The notes under the pieces were generated by a model that worked only from the letters and a program-made list of their open reading frames with translations, made no database searches and was not told the origin of the DNA. Below, piece by piece: positions 11,541-24,500 of a DNA stretch of 64,000 nt. The position numbers and the translations under genes are program-made. This stretch comes from Chrysaora quinquecirrha (lineage: Eukaryota; Cnidaria; Scyphozoa; Semaeostomeae; Pelagiidae). The DNA lies in the NCBI GenBank assembly GCA_014526335.1, contig JACTAT010000289.1, positions 260,990 through 324,989 on the forward strand, read 5' to 3'. How positions within the stretch are numbered: position 1 is the stretch's first letter; each line of letters opens with the position of its first letter.

Positions 11541-12740
11541 AATTGAAATAGATTGACGTTTTCGTGTGGCAATGAGTGGTACTTGTGTTTATTTGAAAGA
11601 TTATGCTACCTTTGGACTTACTTTGGATTTTGGACTTACTTTGGACCTTTGGACCTTTGGACAGCAATCTTCAGAGGAGTAATGGGTCTACAGCAGAAAT
11701 GTTTTTTTGGGATTTTGGATTCTTGTTTAGAATATTGCTATTACAGCAACTAGACGTATGAACCATTTCAAGAAATGGTATATCCTTCGTTGTCGTTAGT
11801 CGTTAATATAATTAGCGCGGTGACTTTTTATAATAGGAATCTGAATTTTAGATTGATAGCAACTTGCTAAACAGTAATGGTAATTAGGTATTTATATAAC
11901 CCTATTTAAAATAAAATCCCCATGCTTTCATCCAGAATATACTCCCATTTAAGATTATATATGTCACGAATAGCGAACTGGCGAACACTAACATGGATTT
12001 TTCCACAGTGGCATACCACTGTCGATGTGATTTGAACCTTTGGGCTGCATGTTCAGAGGGCCAACGATGTGATCTCTCCCATTTAAAGAGTATTCTTCTG
12101 TTTGGAATCTTCCCATGTTAAGAATGCATCCTCAATTTAGTATGCGACCTTGTGAACCAAGTTTAAATCTGGTCAAAAAATTAGTTTTCAAACATATTTC
12201 ACGACAAGGAAGAGTATAAGGACCACCTTTCAGTCTCATTTTGTTAAAAAATTAAGGAACTCCAGCCTCAACTCAGACGAAAGGTTCCTTATAAAAACAT
12301 GTATGCTCCTATTTTGAATATATCTCCAAATAGAGTGAATTAATTTTTAAAATGGCCCTGTTTAAAATATACCACTTTGGGGGTACACTGTACCCCATCA
12401 CCGATTTTGAGTGTCTACTCCGCTTTAGGATATGTCGTATGTGTGGAAAAAACATATTTAGTTGTCTATTTATTTATGTTTTACTGATATATAGCTTATC
12501 AAATATGAATTCTTAGAATTATGTTTGAATTTTTAGACTACAACATACAGTACTACCAGTATGAATAAACTTTCCATTTTATTCAAGAGGTAATTATATG
12601 TATGAAAAATGTATAGAGAAAATAAAAATGGAGAGATTTTAAAATTTTGGACTTTAAAAAGTCGATTAATTTTGGAATTTAACAAGTCGAATAAACGTGA
12701 ATTTGTCAATCTGTTGACTTTCTCTTTGTTTCAGGTCTAA
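11541..12740. other. ACAD8 3' UTR and intergenic
   Basis: No coding exon seen. AATAAA at 11909-11914 is a candidate polyadenylation signal about 370 bp after the ACAD8 stop. A decayed SINE of the 4770 family lies at about 11966-12090, with CGAACACTAACATGGATTTT and CACAGTGGCATACCACTG. Confidence 0.5.
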
Positions 12741-13017
12741 GGCCCTGGCAAAACGATCAAACATTGTTTGTTAAACAGTAACGATTTGCTTATCAAGCAA
12801 TGTTTCAACGTTTGGCCACCTCAGAAAACATTGCTGGACATGCAGAAATAAGCAGAATTCGTTCCGCCATGTTTTGGAAAGTTTTTAGAAACATTTTTTG
12901 CATGATGCATGCAAAACGAAGTTTGGCGACTATTGTTTTGAGACGTGGCCAAACCGCAAAACATTTGCGCAACAAGCACATTTTTAATGTTTGACAAACA
13001 TTTTGATCGTCAGGGCC
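12741..13017. mobile_element. AAACATT-word palindromic MITE
   Basis: Left end GGCCCTGGCAAAACGATC and right end GATCGTCAGGGCC. Internal GTTTGGCCACCTC faces GACGTGGCCAAACCG. About 277 bp, a full-length copy. Confidence 0.82.
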
Positions 13018-13319
13018 TCAAATTTTAAAATGCTCTGAAATCAACCGAAAAACAACGATTTTTCTTTCGATTACTATTGAATTTTTGCCGACCGAATTCG
13101 AAATATTACAGCTGGAGTTTGTTATTATTACAAAACGTGTTGCTTTTGTATTTTTGATCAAATATTTATGACGTTGTGTTACTGTATTGGACGTTTGAGG
13201 AAATTCTGTTGTAATAAATGGGATAATATCTCATTATAATGTAATCAAAATCCGAAATTACTTTTTGTAACTATGTTCGTGTTATTGCATCATGGGATTT
13301 CTTTTTGTTTCCGGGGGTC

Positions 13320-13505
13320 AACTTATCGTCTTTATTGAAGGAGTCTGGTGATATTGTTTTGGCTCTTTTCTGGCTTTTTAATGTAATTGACAAGGTTGCA
13401 AGGATGTACTTTAAAAAGAAAGCTATTTCACCAAAAATTTTAACAAAATCCCAGCCCAGTAGCTTATTGACCAGTTGCTTTTTTAAAAAAATGTACATTG
13501 AATCC
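13320..13505. mobile_element. MITE relic of the 44838 type
   Basis: TTTTGGCTCTTTTCTGGC, GGATGTACTTTAAAAAG and ATTTCACCAAAAATTTTA match the interior of the elements at 36180-36501 and 44838-45086. Terminal repeats are decayed. Confidence 0.65.
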
Positions 13506-14530
13506 GAAGACACGACCCCCTGAAGTTTGAGCAAGTTCGAGAAAAACAAGTAACATCTTCACCTAGTGCCCAGTCCTTTTGTGCTGAATATGATGGAAAA
13601 GGGAAGTGTTTTGTGAATTGAAATGAACTGAAGAGTGAAATTTCGAGTCCATTAGCTTCAAGAACTGGACTGGAACGGCTCTGTTTTATCTAGAACTTTC
13701 AGTAAGTATAGATATTTTTGCTTGTTTTGCCCAATTGCTTTGTAGTGTCCTTCCTAATCAACTGAAAGCGTCAAATTTGTTAGGCTTGCGGCTTAGGCCC
13801 TTGCATTGCCTTTTTTGCTCTAATATAAATTGTTGTAAGCCTCAAGTGTAACAAAATTGTTGGCAGTCGTGTCATCAGTTTCAAGTTATTCATTTTTAAT
13901 GGCTTCCAGTTCCCCCGGCGATCCTGATTTTTAGCACGCACAGTCTTGATCCTGTGCCTTGCTCTCTGTCTGAAGGAAGCACTGCCACTGAGACCTGGAA
14001 GCACCGAGGCTAACCACGGAATTGATGCTTTGATTTCAGATTTTGGAGGGGGGCTTACTAGACTTAAAAGGGGTTATTAGAGAGAGGATTTAAAATTGGT
14101 GCATCATATCAATGAAAGAAAACTGTTCTGGGTTTGCCACTCACATGCACTGCAAACTGGGAAGCTCCCCCCCAAACTTTTTTAAGAGGTGCTTTTAATT
14201 TCATGTAAAGGTTCGCTTGGCTTTACTACTTATGTTATTGCTTGCTGTACTGCACACAATGTTACAATCCTGTTACACCTGGACGTTACCTAACATTTGA
14301 TTGACCCTTACGTACATATGTTCGATACTGTAAATAGAAATTACTTGCCAGCAAAAGTGGGGATGACTAGCAAGGGGATTACTTAAAACCTTTGCTTCAA
14401 AACGGGGCTTCAACACTAAATAATAAGGCTTGCGATTTGTTGGTATAATTACAGGAATTCCTCGGTATTTGGATCTTGTCATATTTTTTGTTTATTTCTT
14501 TTTTCAGGATATCAAAAATTTGCAACAGCC

Positions 14531-17500
14531 ATGCATAAATTGGAGACTTTTGCCTTTGTTCTAATTGGATTGGTCAGCATCTCTGAAAGTGTTGCAGTTT
14601 TCTCAATTGATGCACCAAGTATGATGCAGCTTTTAGAGTTTGAAAATTTAAAAATTTCAAGAAAGAATGGAAACATCTTTGGACTCAGAGTATAAACATC
14701 AGAAACAGACTGAAACAATTGACAAAGGCAGAATTTATACCCAGATGCAAATCAAAATGCACCAATAGTGAAGTGAACCTAGAATGGTATTGTGTTTAAT
14801 CACCAATCAGCTTGCAGGTTACAGTGGGATGACCTACAAAATTAAATGAAGAGCCCCAGTGAGAAAACAAACTCTTTCTGTCTTCACAGAACCAGCCTTT
14901 TGGTTTGATTAGCATTAGCATTAGAATCTAACCCTATCTGTTTCTGATGTTTATACTCTGGGGAGTGCCAGACAAAAATTTCTTTTTAAGTACGTCCAGA
15001 GATGTTTCAGCTCTTTCATGCAGTTTTGAATTTCGTACTAAAAAACTGTCACTCAAAAACTAGTCATAACTTTATGGACATGCTGGATTCTACCTCATAT
15101 TTTGTTTATAGGTTTCCAACAAACAAAATGTGTTTCTGAGTGTCCACTTGGGGGCAAAATGGTCTGTGGTTCTGATGGAAAAACCTATCAAAGCAGTTGT
15201 CATTTGAATAAACATTCTTGTGAAACAAAGACGGCTCTTCAAGTTGATTATCCTGGATCATGTGGTAATGTCTCTTATTGTTTTGTTACTTTGATATTCT
15301 AAGTTTCAATAGGGATGTTAAGTTGTGGTGAATTAGTTTTTCAACAACTCTTAAAGGAATCATTGTTTTTACACAATTCTTATAGTTATATTAGAGATAA
15401 CTTTGGTTAAGTAATCAGTGCCCAGTGACACACGTATTTGTGCTCATCGTCTGTGATTCAACTTAAAACCAATTTTGCCATTGGCTTGTAAACACTTAGG
15501 GGTAGGTTAATACTTTTGGCACAAAATTCAACTTCATTTAGACTTTGAAGATAGAACTGGACAGCTCCCTAGATTTTATCTTCCCATGGGTAATTCAAGG
15601 ATAAAATATCAAATAAGGGACTGTCTCCAAATATCTGTTCAAAATTCATTTCAAAAACAGACGACATTTTTAAACTTGTAAGACATGTTTCGAATTACAT
15701 TAATTCATCTTCAGTTACAATGTTGAATACTACAAAATTGTGAAATATAAAGGCAAAAATACATCATTATAATAACAAAGCGACATGTTGAAAAACAAAA
15801 GCGTAACAAGATCGGTAAAGATTAATCGAAAAACTGTGAAAAAAAAGGATAATGAAAACTTGAAAAACATAATGACAAAGCTCAAAGGGATAAAGCTAAA
15901 TTATAATGAAAAAGTTGCTTATTTCAAAATTCGTTTCAAATTTCTTGATTCTCATTCCAGTTCATTCAAAATTCTTTCCAAATTCATTCCTTTTACTTTG
16001 ATTGAAATTCATTCCAATTTGTTTCAATTTGATCCAAATTTGTTTCAGGAGTGATCCAATTAGACTATGAATTGTTCAAAATTATATCAAAAGTTGTTTT
16101 TCACCAAAAAATTTCTCCCTGATAAGAAGCAGGGTTTGGCAATAGAATAATTAAGATCCTCTTCTTTCAGGATGTCCAACAAGCTGCCACAAGAAGTACA
16201 AACCAGTCTGTGGAACATCAGTCACAAACAAAAAGGAGAAAACATATCCCAACATGTGTGAATTCAAAAAGGCTGCTTGTCAAATGAAGTTGAAGGACAA
16301 GCTGCTGAAATTCAACCGAAAAGGACCTTGCAGTAAGTTCATTTTCATATTGGCTCTCATAACTAGGAAAAGAACCAGATTAATTGAATATAAAGCCATT
16401 TTTTATTAAATTGAAAAACATATCACACTTTTACTTCAAATACAATATCTGAAAACAGAAGCTTTCTTTAAATGTTACATCATCAGTGCTAAAATGAATC
16501 CAATGCAGATGAAGGATCCATTTTAGCACTGATGATGCCAATGTTGTTTACAAAAAGCTTCTGCTTTTTTATATATTGTATTTTAAATGAATGTTTCATA
16601 TGTTTTCTAATTAAAAGAGTCAGACTACTAATCTGTTAAGGTTCAATAGCTCATTGTATTGTCTTTTTCATATTCAAGAGCAGAAATTTTCTGCTTGTGT
16701 TGGATGATTGTGGTTATAACTTCTATGCCCACATTGTTAGTTCAGATCTTGGACCTTGGATTTTGAATTACTCTATAGTTGAAGGTGAAATGGTGTTTTT
16801 AGCATAAACCGCTAGGATCTCAGGAGGAGAGGAACTTATGAAACCTTGACTCTATCTGTTCCATAAGTACCTGATGATGCTCCATCTCGTTGTTCTTAAC
16901 TTTAACTCTTTGTTATTTTTCTAGAAAAGATGAAAACTTGCCCTACTGGCTGTGTGGATGTGTTTGCTCCAGTGTGTGGTGCAGATAATAAAACATACAG
17001 CAGTGTATGTGCATTGAAAGTTTCAAGATGCAACAAAAATGCCAAAATTGATCTTGTGAAAATTGGCAGATGCAGTAAGTTTTTTGCTGTGTTATGCTGT
17101 TTGTTTTTGTTCTTTTGTTTTATGGCAACTAGTCATAATGTAGTAATTTGATGTTAATGCCAATGGTAATGGTGACTTTCAAAAAAATAATAAAAAAACT
17201 TAAGGACAGGCTAAAGTTACTGAGATTTTGAATAACAATGTGTGCAATTAGACTTCATCTTAAACTACCACCTTGCTTTAGTTTCACATAATAAGGTTTA
17301 GTAGTGGGCAGGAATGACCTTCATTAATATTTTTAATGATTTTTTCATTTAAAGGACTGAGGTGCTGCTCTGTCTTATCTACAGTATGTTCATCTGGTTT
17401 TATTTTGCTTTTATTGATTTTTTCTTTAGAGCCTAAAGATTGTCCTGAAAGCTGTCCAATGAATTTCAATCCAATTTGTGGCAATGATGGTTTATGGCAC

Positions 17501-20163
17501 CCTAGTGAGTGTGAGATGAAACTAACTGCTTGCAGAAAAGGAAGGTTATTAAAAGGGTGAAAAGAAAGAGAGCAAAGAAGACTTGTGGTAAGTTTTATGT
17601 TTAAATGTGATGACTTTGTGAAACCAAATCCTAAAGCTTGTATCATTTTGCCAAGGCCCTTGTCTGCATCTATTGAAAATTGCCAATTTTTTTATCAATT
17701 TCATTTGAAAATTTGCCCAGCGGTTGGGAATTTCGCTTTTACTGCAATGAAAAAATTGCCCAAGAATGAAATTGCTATCTGTGAAAATCCGCACAAAACC
17801 TGTTCTGTTGCTCAGCTATCATCTGCCATCCAAAGAAATCGTTCTGTAAATTGTGCAGTGTTCCTTTTCCACATAAAAGTTGGAAAATCATCCCTTTGTA
17901 CTATACACAAAATATGTTGCTGCATTTTGCTATTCATGAAGATCATAAGAGCACTGGCAGCCGACAGTCCGCATAGGTCCCTTAATTGTAATGGAAACAC
18001 TTCCTTGCAATCATTACGACTGCAGGACGATGATTCGAAAGGATCAGGAGAGTTGAAGTAAAGAAATCTTTCCTCGCTCTTGCGACTTTTCCGATCAAGG
18101 ATAGTTTTTATGGGAACAAAACATGTCGCTGATGTAGCTGATCCACCTATTGTTATAAAATTGGCACACTAACCAATCATAGATAAGTCATTCCATGCAT
18201 TTTCTTTCTTGTTGCTATCAAGAAATTTTAATCAGAAAGATGTGGATTGTTTCTCGATGATGGTTCTCTTATCATTTTAGAATATGGAAAAAGGGATAAG
18301 CAACAGGTTGCCCCTCTTGAAATCTTATTTAATCAGATTTAAGATAACTTCACTTACTCACTCTCTGTTACTTTTTATGAACAGGAAGCAAAAAATGTGC
18401 AGCTTATTGCCCAGCTGAAACAGATCTTGTATGTGGTCAGGATGGGGTAACATATCCCAATGAATGCCAGATGATGAAAACGAATTGTGAGAATGGCAAA
18501 AAAGTCAAGTTTGCAAGTAAAGGAAGATGTAAGTATGCTTGATAGAATTGTTTTGGAAATTTTAAAAATTGTTTTGGAAATTTGTGGTTTGCCTATTACC
18601 CATTCATACATTTAGAGCTGTTGTTGAAAATTCAGTGAAAATCGGGACCAATTTTAATTGTCAATTTGAAAATTTCAATAAAAGGTGGAAGTGACTTTTG
18701 AAAATATTTCCTATGGGTTGTGATATGGACAGATTTTGCAAAACCCCTAAATGAAAAGATTGTGCTAGTTATTCAGAACCTACAGTATCTTTGCAGTGAC
18801 ATTAAGCAAAGTCGCGATGATGCACGCTTTTTATTATCCTAGCTCCTAGAACCTAGAGAACCTAGCTCAAGATCCAGTTAGCAATGTTCCTTATTTTTGG
18901 ACCTCTTTTTATTGAATTTTAGTACAGAAGTTGTTCAATTCTCTGGCCTACTTGGGACACAAGATTTTCAAAATATGTGCGGATAATCCAAAATTCCAGA
19001 TAATCAAAAATATATAATCACAGCAAAAACCAGTAACAAACTTACAAGAGTAGCTTTTAAGATTATTTTTCAAACAAAGAATTCTCCGCATACTAGAGTA
19101 TTTAAGGTTTTAGAGTTATTTTGTGATCATTTCTGCGTGATATTTTTATCTTTGAATGGTTTGTGCAAAGAAAAATGGAATATTCGCTGAATAATGCTTT
19201 CGTAGTTGAACATTTTTGACAGGCCGGATAATCGAAGTCCGGATAAACAAGTGGTTGGATAATCGAATAATTACTGTACCAAAAAATGCTTAATTTTAAC
19301 TGCATAGCAGTGCCATGGTTATTATAAGGTGTAACTTTTATGTGAGCAAAGTTGGGAACTACCCATCCCATCAAATCCTTCTTGTAGTACTGTGTCACTA
19401 CTTGGAGTTACAGTGCATCCTTCATTAACTGAGCCCTGTTATAAACTGGACTGGTTAACAAACGAGTCCTGAGAAGCTTAAATTTTTATTATCCAGAGGT
19501 GTTACCGATTGTTCAAACAACTTCGGGTTTCAGCATTTAATGACAGTTCTGAACTCCGAGCAATGCTTTTGCAGTCAGGAGAACTAGAGTTGCACAAAAG
19601 TACAAACACTAGCCAACAACAACAAGCCAGCCTCTCATTCTTCCCTCATTTATTCAAGAGAAACTTTTTCTGACCACAATTATTTGTTGAAAAACAACTG
19701 TTTTCATTGCCTTGTTGCTCTACAATACTTTTGCAACAAAATGGGAATAATTTTACTGTATTTAGCGAAAAGTGGTATCCTGGACATCCTCGTTTAACAG
19801 GAATTTTGGCATGTCAAAACAAAAATCTAAAAAAATTGTGTTAAGATGTTAAGTTGTTTAGATCATGGAAAATTCACTGTACTGAGACTATGTCCAGTTA
19901 AGGAAATGCCTTTATATTAGTAAAGCCTGCATTCAGGATCTGCCAGGAAATAAGGCAAATGCTGCCTTTTGCTTGGTATATTGAACTAATCAGGTTTGGT
20001 CTTTGTTTAGAGTTTACGCAGTATATTAACTTTTTCAAGACATAAATACATACTACAGTATCATTTACTCCTTTGTCTTCTGAATTTTTTGCAACTGCCT
20101 TTGGTGTGATTCAAATTTCTCTGCATTCTAGGTGGCCAAGACAACTATTCTAAGAAGAAGTGA
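14531..20163 (+). CDS. Secreted five-Kazal-domain serine protease inhibitor (one exon frameshifted)
   Basis: Extracellular inhibitor built from Kazal domains (six Cys, three disulfides; a reactive loop docks in the protease). Exons: 14531-14618 (signal peptide, LETFAFVLIGLVSISESVAV), then one Kazal domain each in 15112-15264, 16171-16332, 16925-17074, 17430-17587 and 18385-18528, and a short tail 20132-20163 ending TGA. All boundaries are phase 1, the symmetry expected for exon-shuffled Kazal units. Motifs: VCGSDGKTY, VCGADNKTY, ICGNDG, VCGQDGVTY. Residues at the usual P1 site, the second after Cys II, are Leu, Lys, Asp, Met and Ala, implying different target preferences (inferred). In domain 4 the frame stops before Cys VI. 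One extra base in the A-run at about 17549 would restore the frame, the sixth Cys and the phase-1 junction, so I read this as an indel. About 296 residues if intact. Confidence 0.88.
14670..15008. mobile_element. MITE with CAGAGTATAAAC inverted repeats
   Basis: Left end GAAACATCTTTGGAC and right end GTCCAGAGATGTTTC are inverted. Just inside, AGAGTATAAACATCAGAAAC faces GTTTCTGATGTTTATACTCT. The left arm lacks about 40 bp present on the right. It sits in the first intron of the Kazal gene. Confidence 0.8.
15640..16060. repeat. Element with iterated TTCATTCCA/TTTCAAA words
   Basis: The words CAAAATTCATTTC, GTTTCAAATTTC, TTCATTCCAATTTGTTTC and similar recur. The same vocabulary (GAAATGAACTGAAACAAT, TTGTTTCAAAAGGTTTCAAA) is found at 23830-23985. 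I could not define the ends. Confidence 0.5.
16456..16566. mobile_element. Small hairpin MITE in Kazal intron
   Basis: Nested arms: CAGAAGCTTTCTTT faces AAAAAGCTTCTG, and ATCATCAGTGCTAAAATG faces CATTTTAGCACTGATGAT with about 20 bp between. It could form a long stem in the pre-mRNA. Confidence 0.8.
18925..19276. mobile_element. pogo/Tc1-like MITE with GGATAATC words
   Basis: It is flanked by TA on both sides and ends in CAG...CTG. The right end reads GGATAATCGAATAATTACTG. GGATAATC or a close variant recurs internally (about 18980, 19210, 19235, 19257). The left terminus is poorly conserved, so the limits are tentative. Confidence 0.55.
19411..19879. mobile_element. pogo/Tc1-like MITE with GTTAA words
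   Basis: TA flanks, left end CAGTGCATCCTTCATTAAC and right end ATGGAAAATTCACTG, imperfectly inverted. GTTAAC/GTTAAG-type words recur inside. It sits immediately after the preceding element in the last Kazal intron. Confidence 0.55.
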
Positions 20164-21248
20164 GTGGCTTTGTGAGTTTATATACCTTTTAAGACTTAAT
20201 TTTTAAGATTAGAACATTTGAAACATTCGGTATTTATGCCATTTGTCTGTTGCCATTTTGTTTGCTAATTTAATTGTTGAGACTGAGTCTTCGAAAGATT
20301 GCCATTAGAAACTCATTAAAGATTAATCCTTGAGTTTTATATTTTTTTTTAATATCTTTTTTTTTGTTTTTATCCATATTTTGCGTTTGGTGAACCTTTT
20401 TTACTTTTTATATTCATTTTCCTTTTTTTATCTTGATTTGGTACTAAACTAATGCTATATATCTGACCTTTCCTTTCATCTTATTATCAAGAATGATAGT
20501 CCATATTTAATCAATAATATCCATAGCATGACTTGAAACTCAGTATACAGGTATCAACACTTCTATTTATTTCCAATACTGTTTTATTTAAGTAGCGTTA
20601 GAATTCTGGCAAATAGACCTTTTCCAAACTAAGAAAACTCCTTGTTTGAAAGCTCAGTATGTTAAAAGTCCTCCAGTCAACTTTTACATCAGACTTAAAG
20701 GCAAATGTCTTAGTTTCTGCAAAGTTTGACTGCTAGCATTCCCAGTTAATTCCCATAAGGTCTGAAACAAAGCCAAGACCCGATTTCATCTGATTTCAGC
20801 TATCATGTAAATTTAAGAATAGGTCTATTTGTCACAAGGTTATCATTTTAATGATCTATTTATATCATGTTTGTTGTTTTTGAAGCAATGATATCTGTAT
20901 TGTTAATTTTGTTTCGAGTAGTTCAATTTTTTGTGTAATACTTGGCAATGTGTGAAATCTGCATGTTTTTATTTTTGCTTCTGTTCATGTTCTGTTTCTG
21001 TTCACCTTTCAAGGAAACACAGATGATTCTGCAGGCTCTTTGTATTGGTTGGGGGCCAGAAATGTCTCCATTATCCATATTTTCAGATGTAACTTTTAAA
21101 TTTCTGCTAACTTCCAAAAACCTGCAATAAAACATTATGTAAGCTTACTTTGTCATCAATTATGTTGAATGCAAACTAAAGACACAATAAAAACAAACTT
21201 TCTTTGGATAATCGAAATCACCATAAGAGATACATTTGTTATGATACT
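20164..21248. other. Kazal 3' UTR and intergenic
   Basis: T-rich sequence with no recognisable exon. AATAAA at 21126-21131 and ATTAAA near 20316 are candidate polyadenylation signals. The short frames at 20923-21135 on both strands have no domain. Confidence 0.45.
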
Positions 21249-21470
21249 TACCCCTTGGTCAAACAATTGGACAAATTGTGTGTCAAACAATAGAGATTTA
21301 CTTTACAGTCAATGTTTTACCCTTTAACCATGTTGCAAACCTTGCTAGACAAGCAAAACTTCTTGGCAATGTTTAAAACCAGTCCAAAATGTTTTACAAG
21401 CAATGTTGCTTGATGTGGCCAAATTGGACAAAAATTTCGATGAAAAAAATTTGGTTGTTTGGCCAGGGCC
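21249..21470. mobile_element. AAACATT-word palindromic MITE
   Basis: Left TTACCCCTTGGTCAAACAAT, right GGTTGTTTGGCCAGGGCC. Internal words CAATGTTT, AAACATTG and CAAGCAA are present but decayed. Confidence 0.7.
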
Positions 21471-21581
21471 TTCAACTCATTCAGGGCTTTGGAATCTGTT
21501 TATATTGACACAGAAAAAGACTGTCTGAGAGGAAAACTCTTTTTGTATGTTAAAAATCTTCTTGCAGTTTTAAAGTTGCAG

Positions 21582-24500
21582 TCAGTAGCTGAAGTCATTC
21601 AGTAGTTTGTTGTTAAAATTTTTAGCCAAAATCGTAAATTGAATGTTATTGTAGATTTTAGTATCCAAGCAACCAACTCCCTTGAAATATGAAACCCAAA
21701 TAGATCTGTTTGTTTTAAATTGAAAGAAGTTTTTAATTAAAAATACCTTATTGAGAAGAGCAGATCCAACTTTACTCTTTGATGTTTTGTTTTTATTCTC
21801 ATCAGAATTCACAACAACTTTTCTCTGTTTAAACTTCTTCAATGCTAATTTTATATTTTCTACATCCTAAAAGGCAAAGGTTCAGTAAAAAACAAACTGT
21901 AACAAAAGGATACAATCACAATGCATTGATTGAAAGTTATGTTCATGTAGCTGCAGGCAGTATAGGTCTATCTGTCTATATGTCTTGAATATGCAAAAAT
22001 CTAACTATACGACAATGCCATTGTTTTGAATTTAATGGCTTCCCAATTTTACCAACCAACTCACATTCCTATTGTTCAAATATAGGAAAATGTTGGACTG
22101 TCAGACAGCTTATAAGGTATGCCCATGCCCCTCACAGACAGTCCCTATCATATCGTGATCTGAGGGCTGTGGAGAGTAGTCAATGGGACAACAAGAGTTA
22201 CACTTTTTATAGGGAACATTTAGTCTGAGGTGAGGCAGGAGTTTCTTAATTTATCAAGCAAAAGAGGCTGAAAGCTCCTTAAACTGTTCCTTGTTGAGAA
22301 ATATGTTTGACTAGAAATTTTGACCGCAAATTCATTTAAACCTGTTTTGTTTGCTGACGTTTAATATATATGGAGTCTTTTTGGGAAGTATGATGAGAAA
22401 TATATTTTTATACATGCAAGTTAGTTGTGTAAACTGTCTTGTTCTTGAAAAATGTATTCTTAGCCATACATCTGAGCATCGATAGTTCCTAAAGGTCCTT
22501 AATTTTTTAAGAATTTTCACCCTGAAGTTTCTTATAAAGGTGTTCCTTATGAAAAAATTGTTTGAAATGTCTTTATCAAAACCTATATTCTACACTGAAG
22601 AAATGCCCATACCTTTTCTGCTTCTAAATCGTCTTCTAGCCCCTCCTTTTTTCTTTTTTTACTTTTCCTCTCCTCCATTGCTGATATTGCTTTGCTTTTT
22701 TCAACATTTTCTAAATAAACACTTGCTTCTTTTTTGGCCTGGGATATTTCTGTTCTCATTCTTTGATCTCTTGCAGCTTTCTCATAAGCTTTAAATAAAA
22801 TAACAATAGATTGTTTTGAGTACTGAAAAAGATGTAAGATGTGGTTTTGATATGAAAATAACTAAAGACAAATGCCAGGTTTTAATTGAATTCGGTAACA
22901 GAGACAAAATAGCAATAAACAGTGGAAACATTTCCGGGCATACTTAAAAGCTTTTTTCATCTGACACTCCTAGAGTATGAACGTCAGAAACAGATTAATA
23001 GACCTTTTCGACGAAGGGCTGCCAGGATTGACATTTCCCAAAACCTTGAGATACTGGGATTTCGATGCTAAAATCATATGAAGCATCAAAAACTTAGTGT
23101 AAGTTCAAAGTTTCATTGTCCTAGCATTTGTAATGTTGATTTTATGAGCGTTCAAAGTTGTTAGTGCTATAAGGGCTTCAACCTGGAAAATGACTTGGGG
23201 TGAAATTTCACCCCGATTGGTCTGAGCCCTTGCAAAATCACAAAATTTGAACGCTCATAAAATGAACAATACAAGTGCTAAGATAGTAAAACTTTGCACC
23301 TATACTAAATTTTTGCTGCTCGATATGAAATTGGTATTACAAACTCTGTACAGTATCTAGAAATTGAGTTACCATTTTCTTTCCCCAAACAGTACTGCTT
23401 GTGCAGCTAAATGGCAGCCGGCAACTTAGAGCATCTTGAGGAAGATATGGTTATGTTTCAGAATTCAAGAAAATTAATTCAAGCTAAATTTACCAAGTTT
23501 TTCACTGATGTGTCCCCATTTGAATTTGCTAAGATATTTTATATTCCAGATGTCATCATGATAATAACCCCTCTTTTTTCCACCTAAAGAAATGAAAAAA
23601 GTATTTTTGAATTACATAGAGCTGGCAGCTCTTGTCACTTTTTGTTGCGAGTTTAACTTTGGTGGGAATTGAACCCACAATCAAAGATTGTGAGTCTTCA
23701 GGAATCTCAAAGAATTTTGTTACACGCTACATCAAAATTTCTGAGGTGGCTAAACTGGAAGACATCGAGGGGACATGTCACATGCAACAATGTCTCCAAG
23801 TTTAGCCAGGCCTTTTATTAGACCTTAAGTGGTCACTATTTTGAAATGAACTGAAACAATTTTGAAATTATTAGAAATGATTTGAAACAATATAAGAATG
23901 AACTAAAACAATTTAGCAATCCATTAAGAATTTTTAAAATGATTCAATTTGTTTCAAAAGGTTTCAAAATTGTTTTAATGTTGTTAAAGGAGAACTGAAA
24001 CGTCAAAATTATTTTTTGATATAATGCAGAAAAAAGTGCGCTGAATTCATTCATAAAGGTTTGGTTGCAAAATAATTTGCCATTTTGACGCAATTCCTGT
24101 TTTTGCAAACAGGAATTGTTCAATAAAAGCGATTATTAGTTTATTTCGTGTTTCTTGCGTGAATAGCGGCCTGTTCCTGCAAATCTGGATAGGAGAACTC
24201 TGTTTCCGTATCTGAAGATGACATTTTATCAATTCTCTTTCTTTTTAATACTTTACGGAATCAAAAAACAACTTGGTATGCATAAACGCCCCAGACACTC
24301 CGATCAGGAAATGATGAAATGATGAATTGAACAAACAAGGTATTTGTGACGTCACGAGCTCAAAGCTTTTTCAGAAGCCTTTGGAAGGCACACGGCAGAT
24401 TTCTCGGGACAAACTTTGATTGCTCATAACTCAAAGACTAGTGGAGATATTTGAAAAATTAAAAAAGAATTTTATTTCTCATGCGTTCTACCTTCATCTA

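Noticed and set aside
17585..18061. 158-codon frame in the Kazal gene
   Set aside because: It starts inside the splice donor of a Kazal exon and runs through the intron. No domain.
24047..24232. 61-codon minus-strand frame
   Set aside because: It lies inside the TTAA-flanked element at 23988-24532 and has no transposase-like feature.
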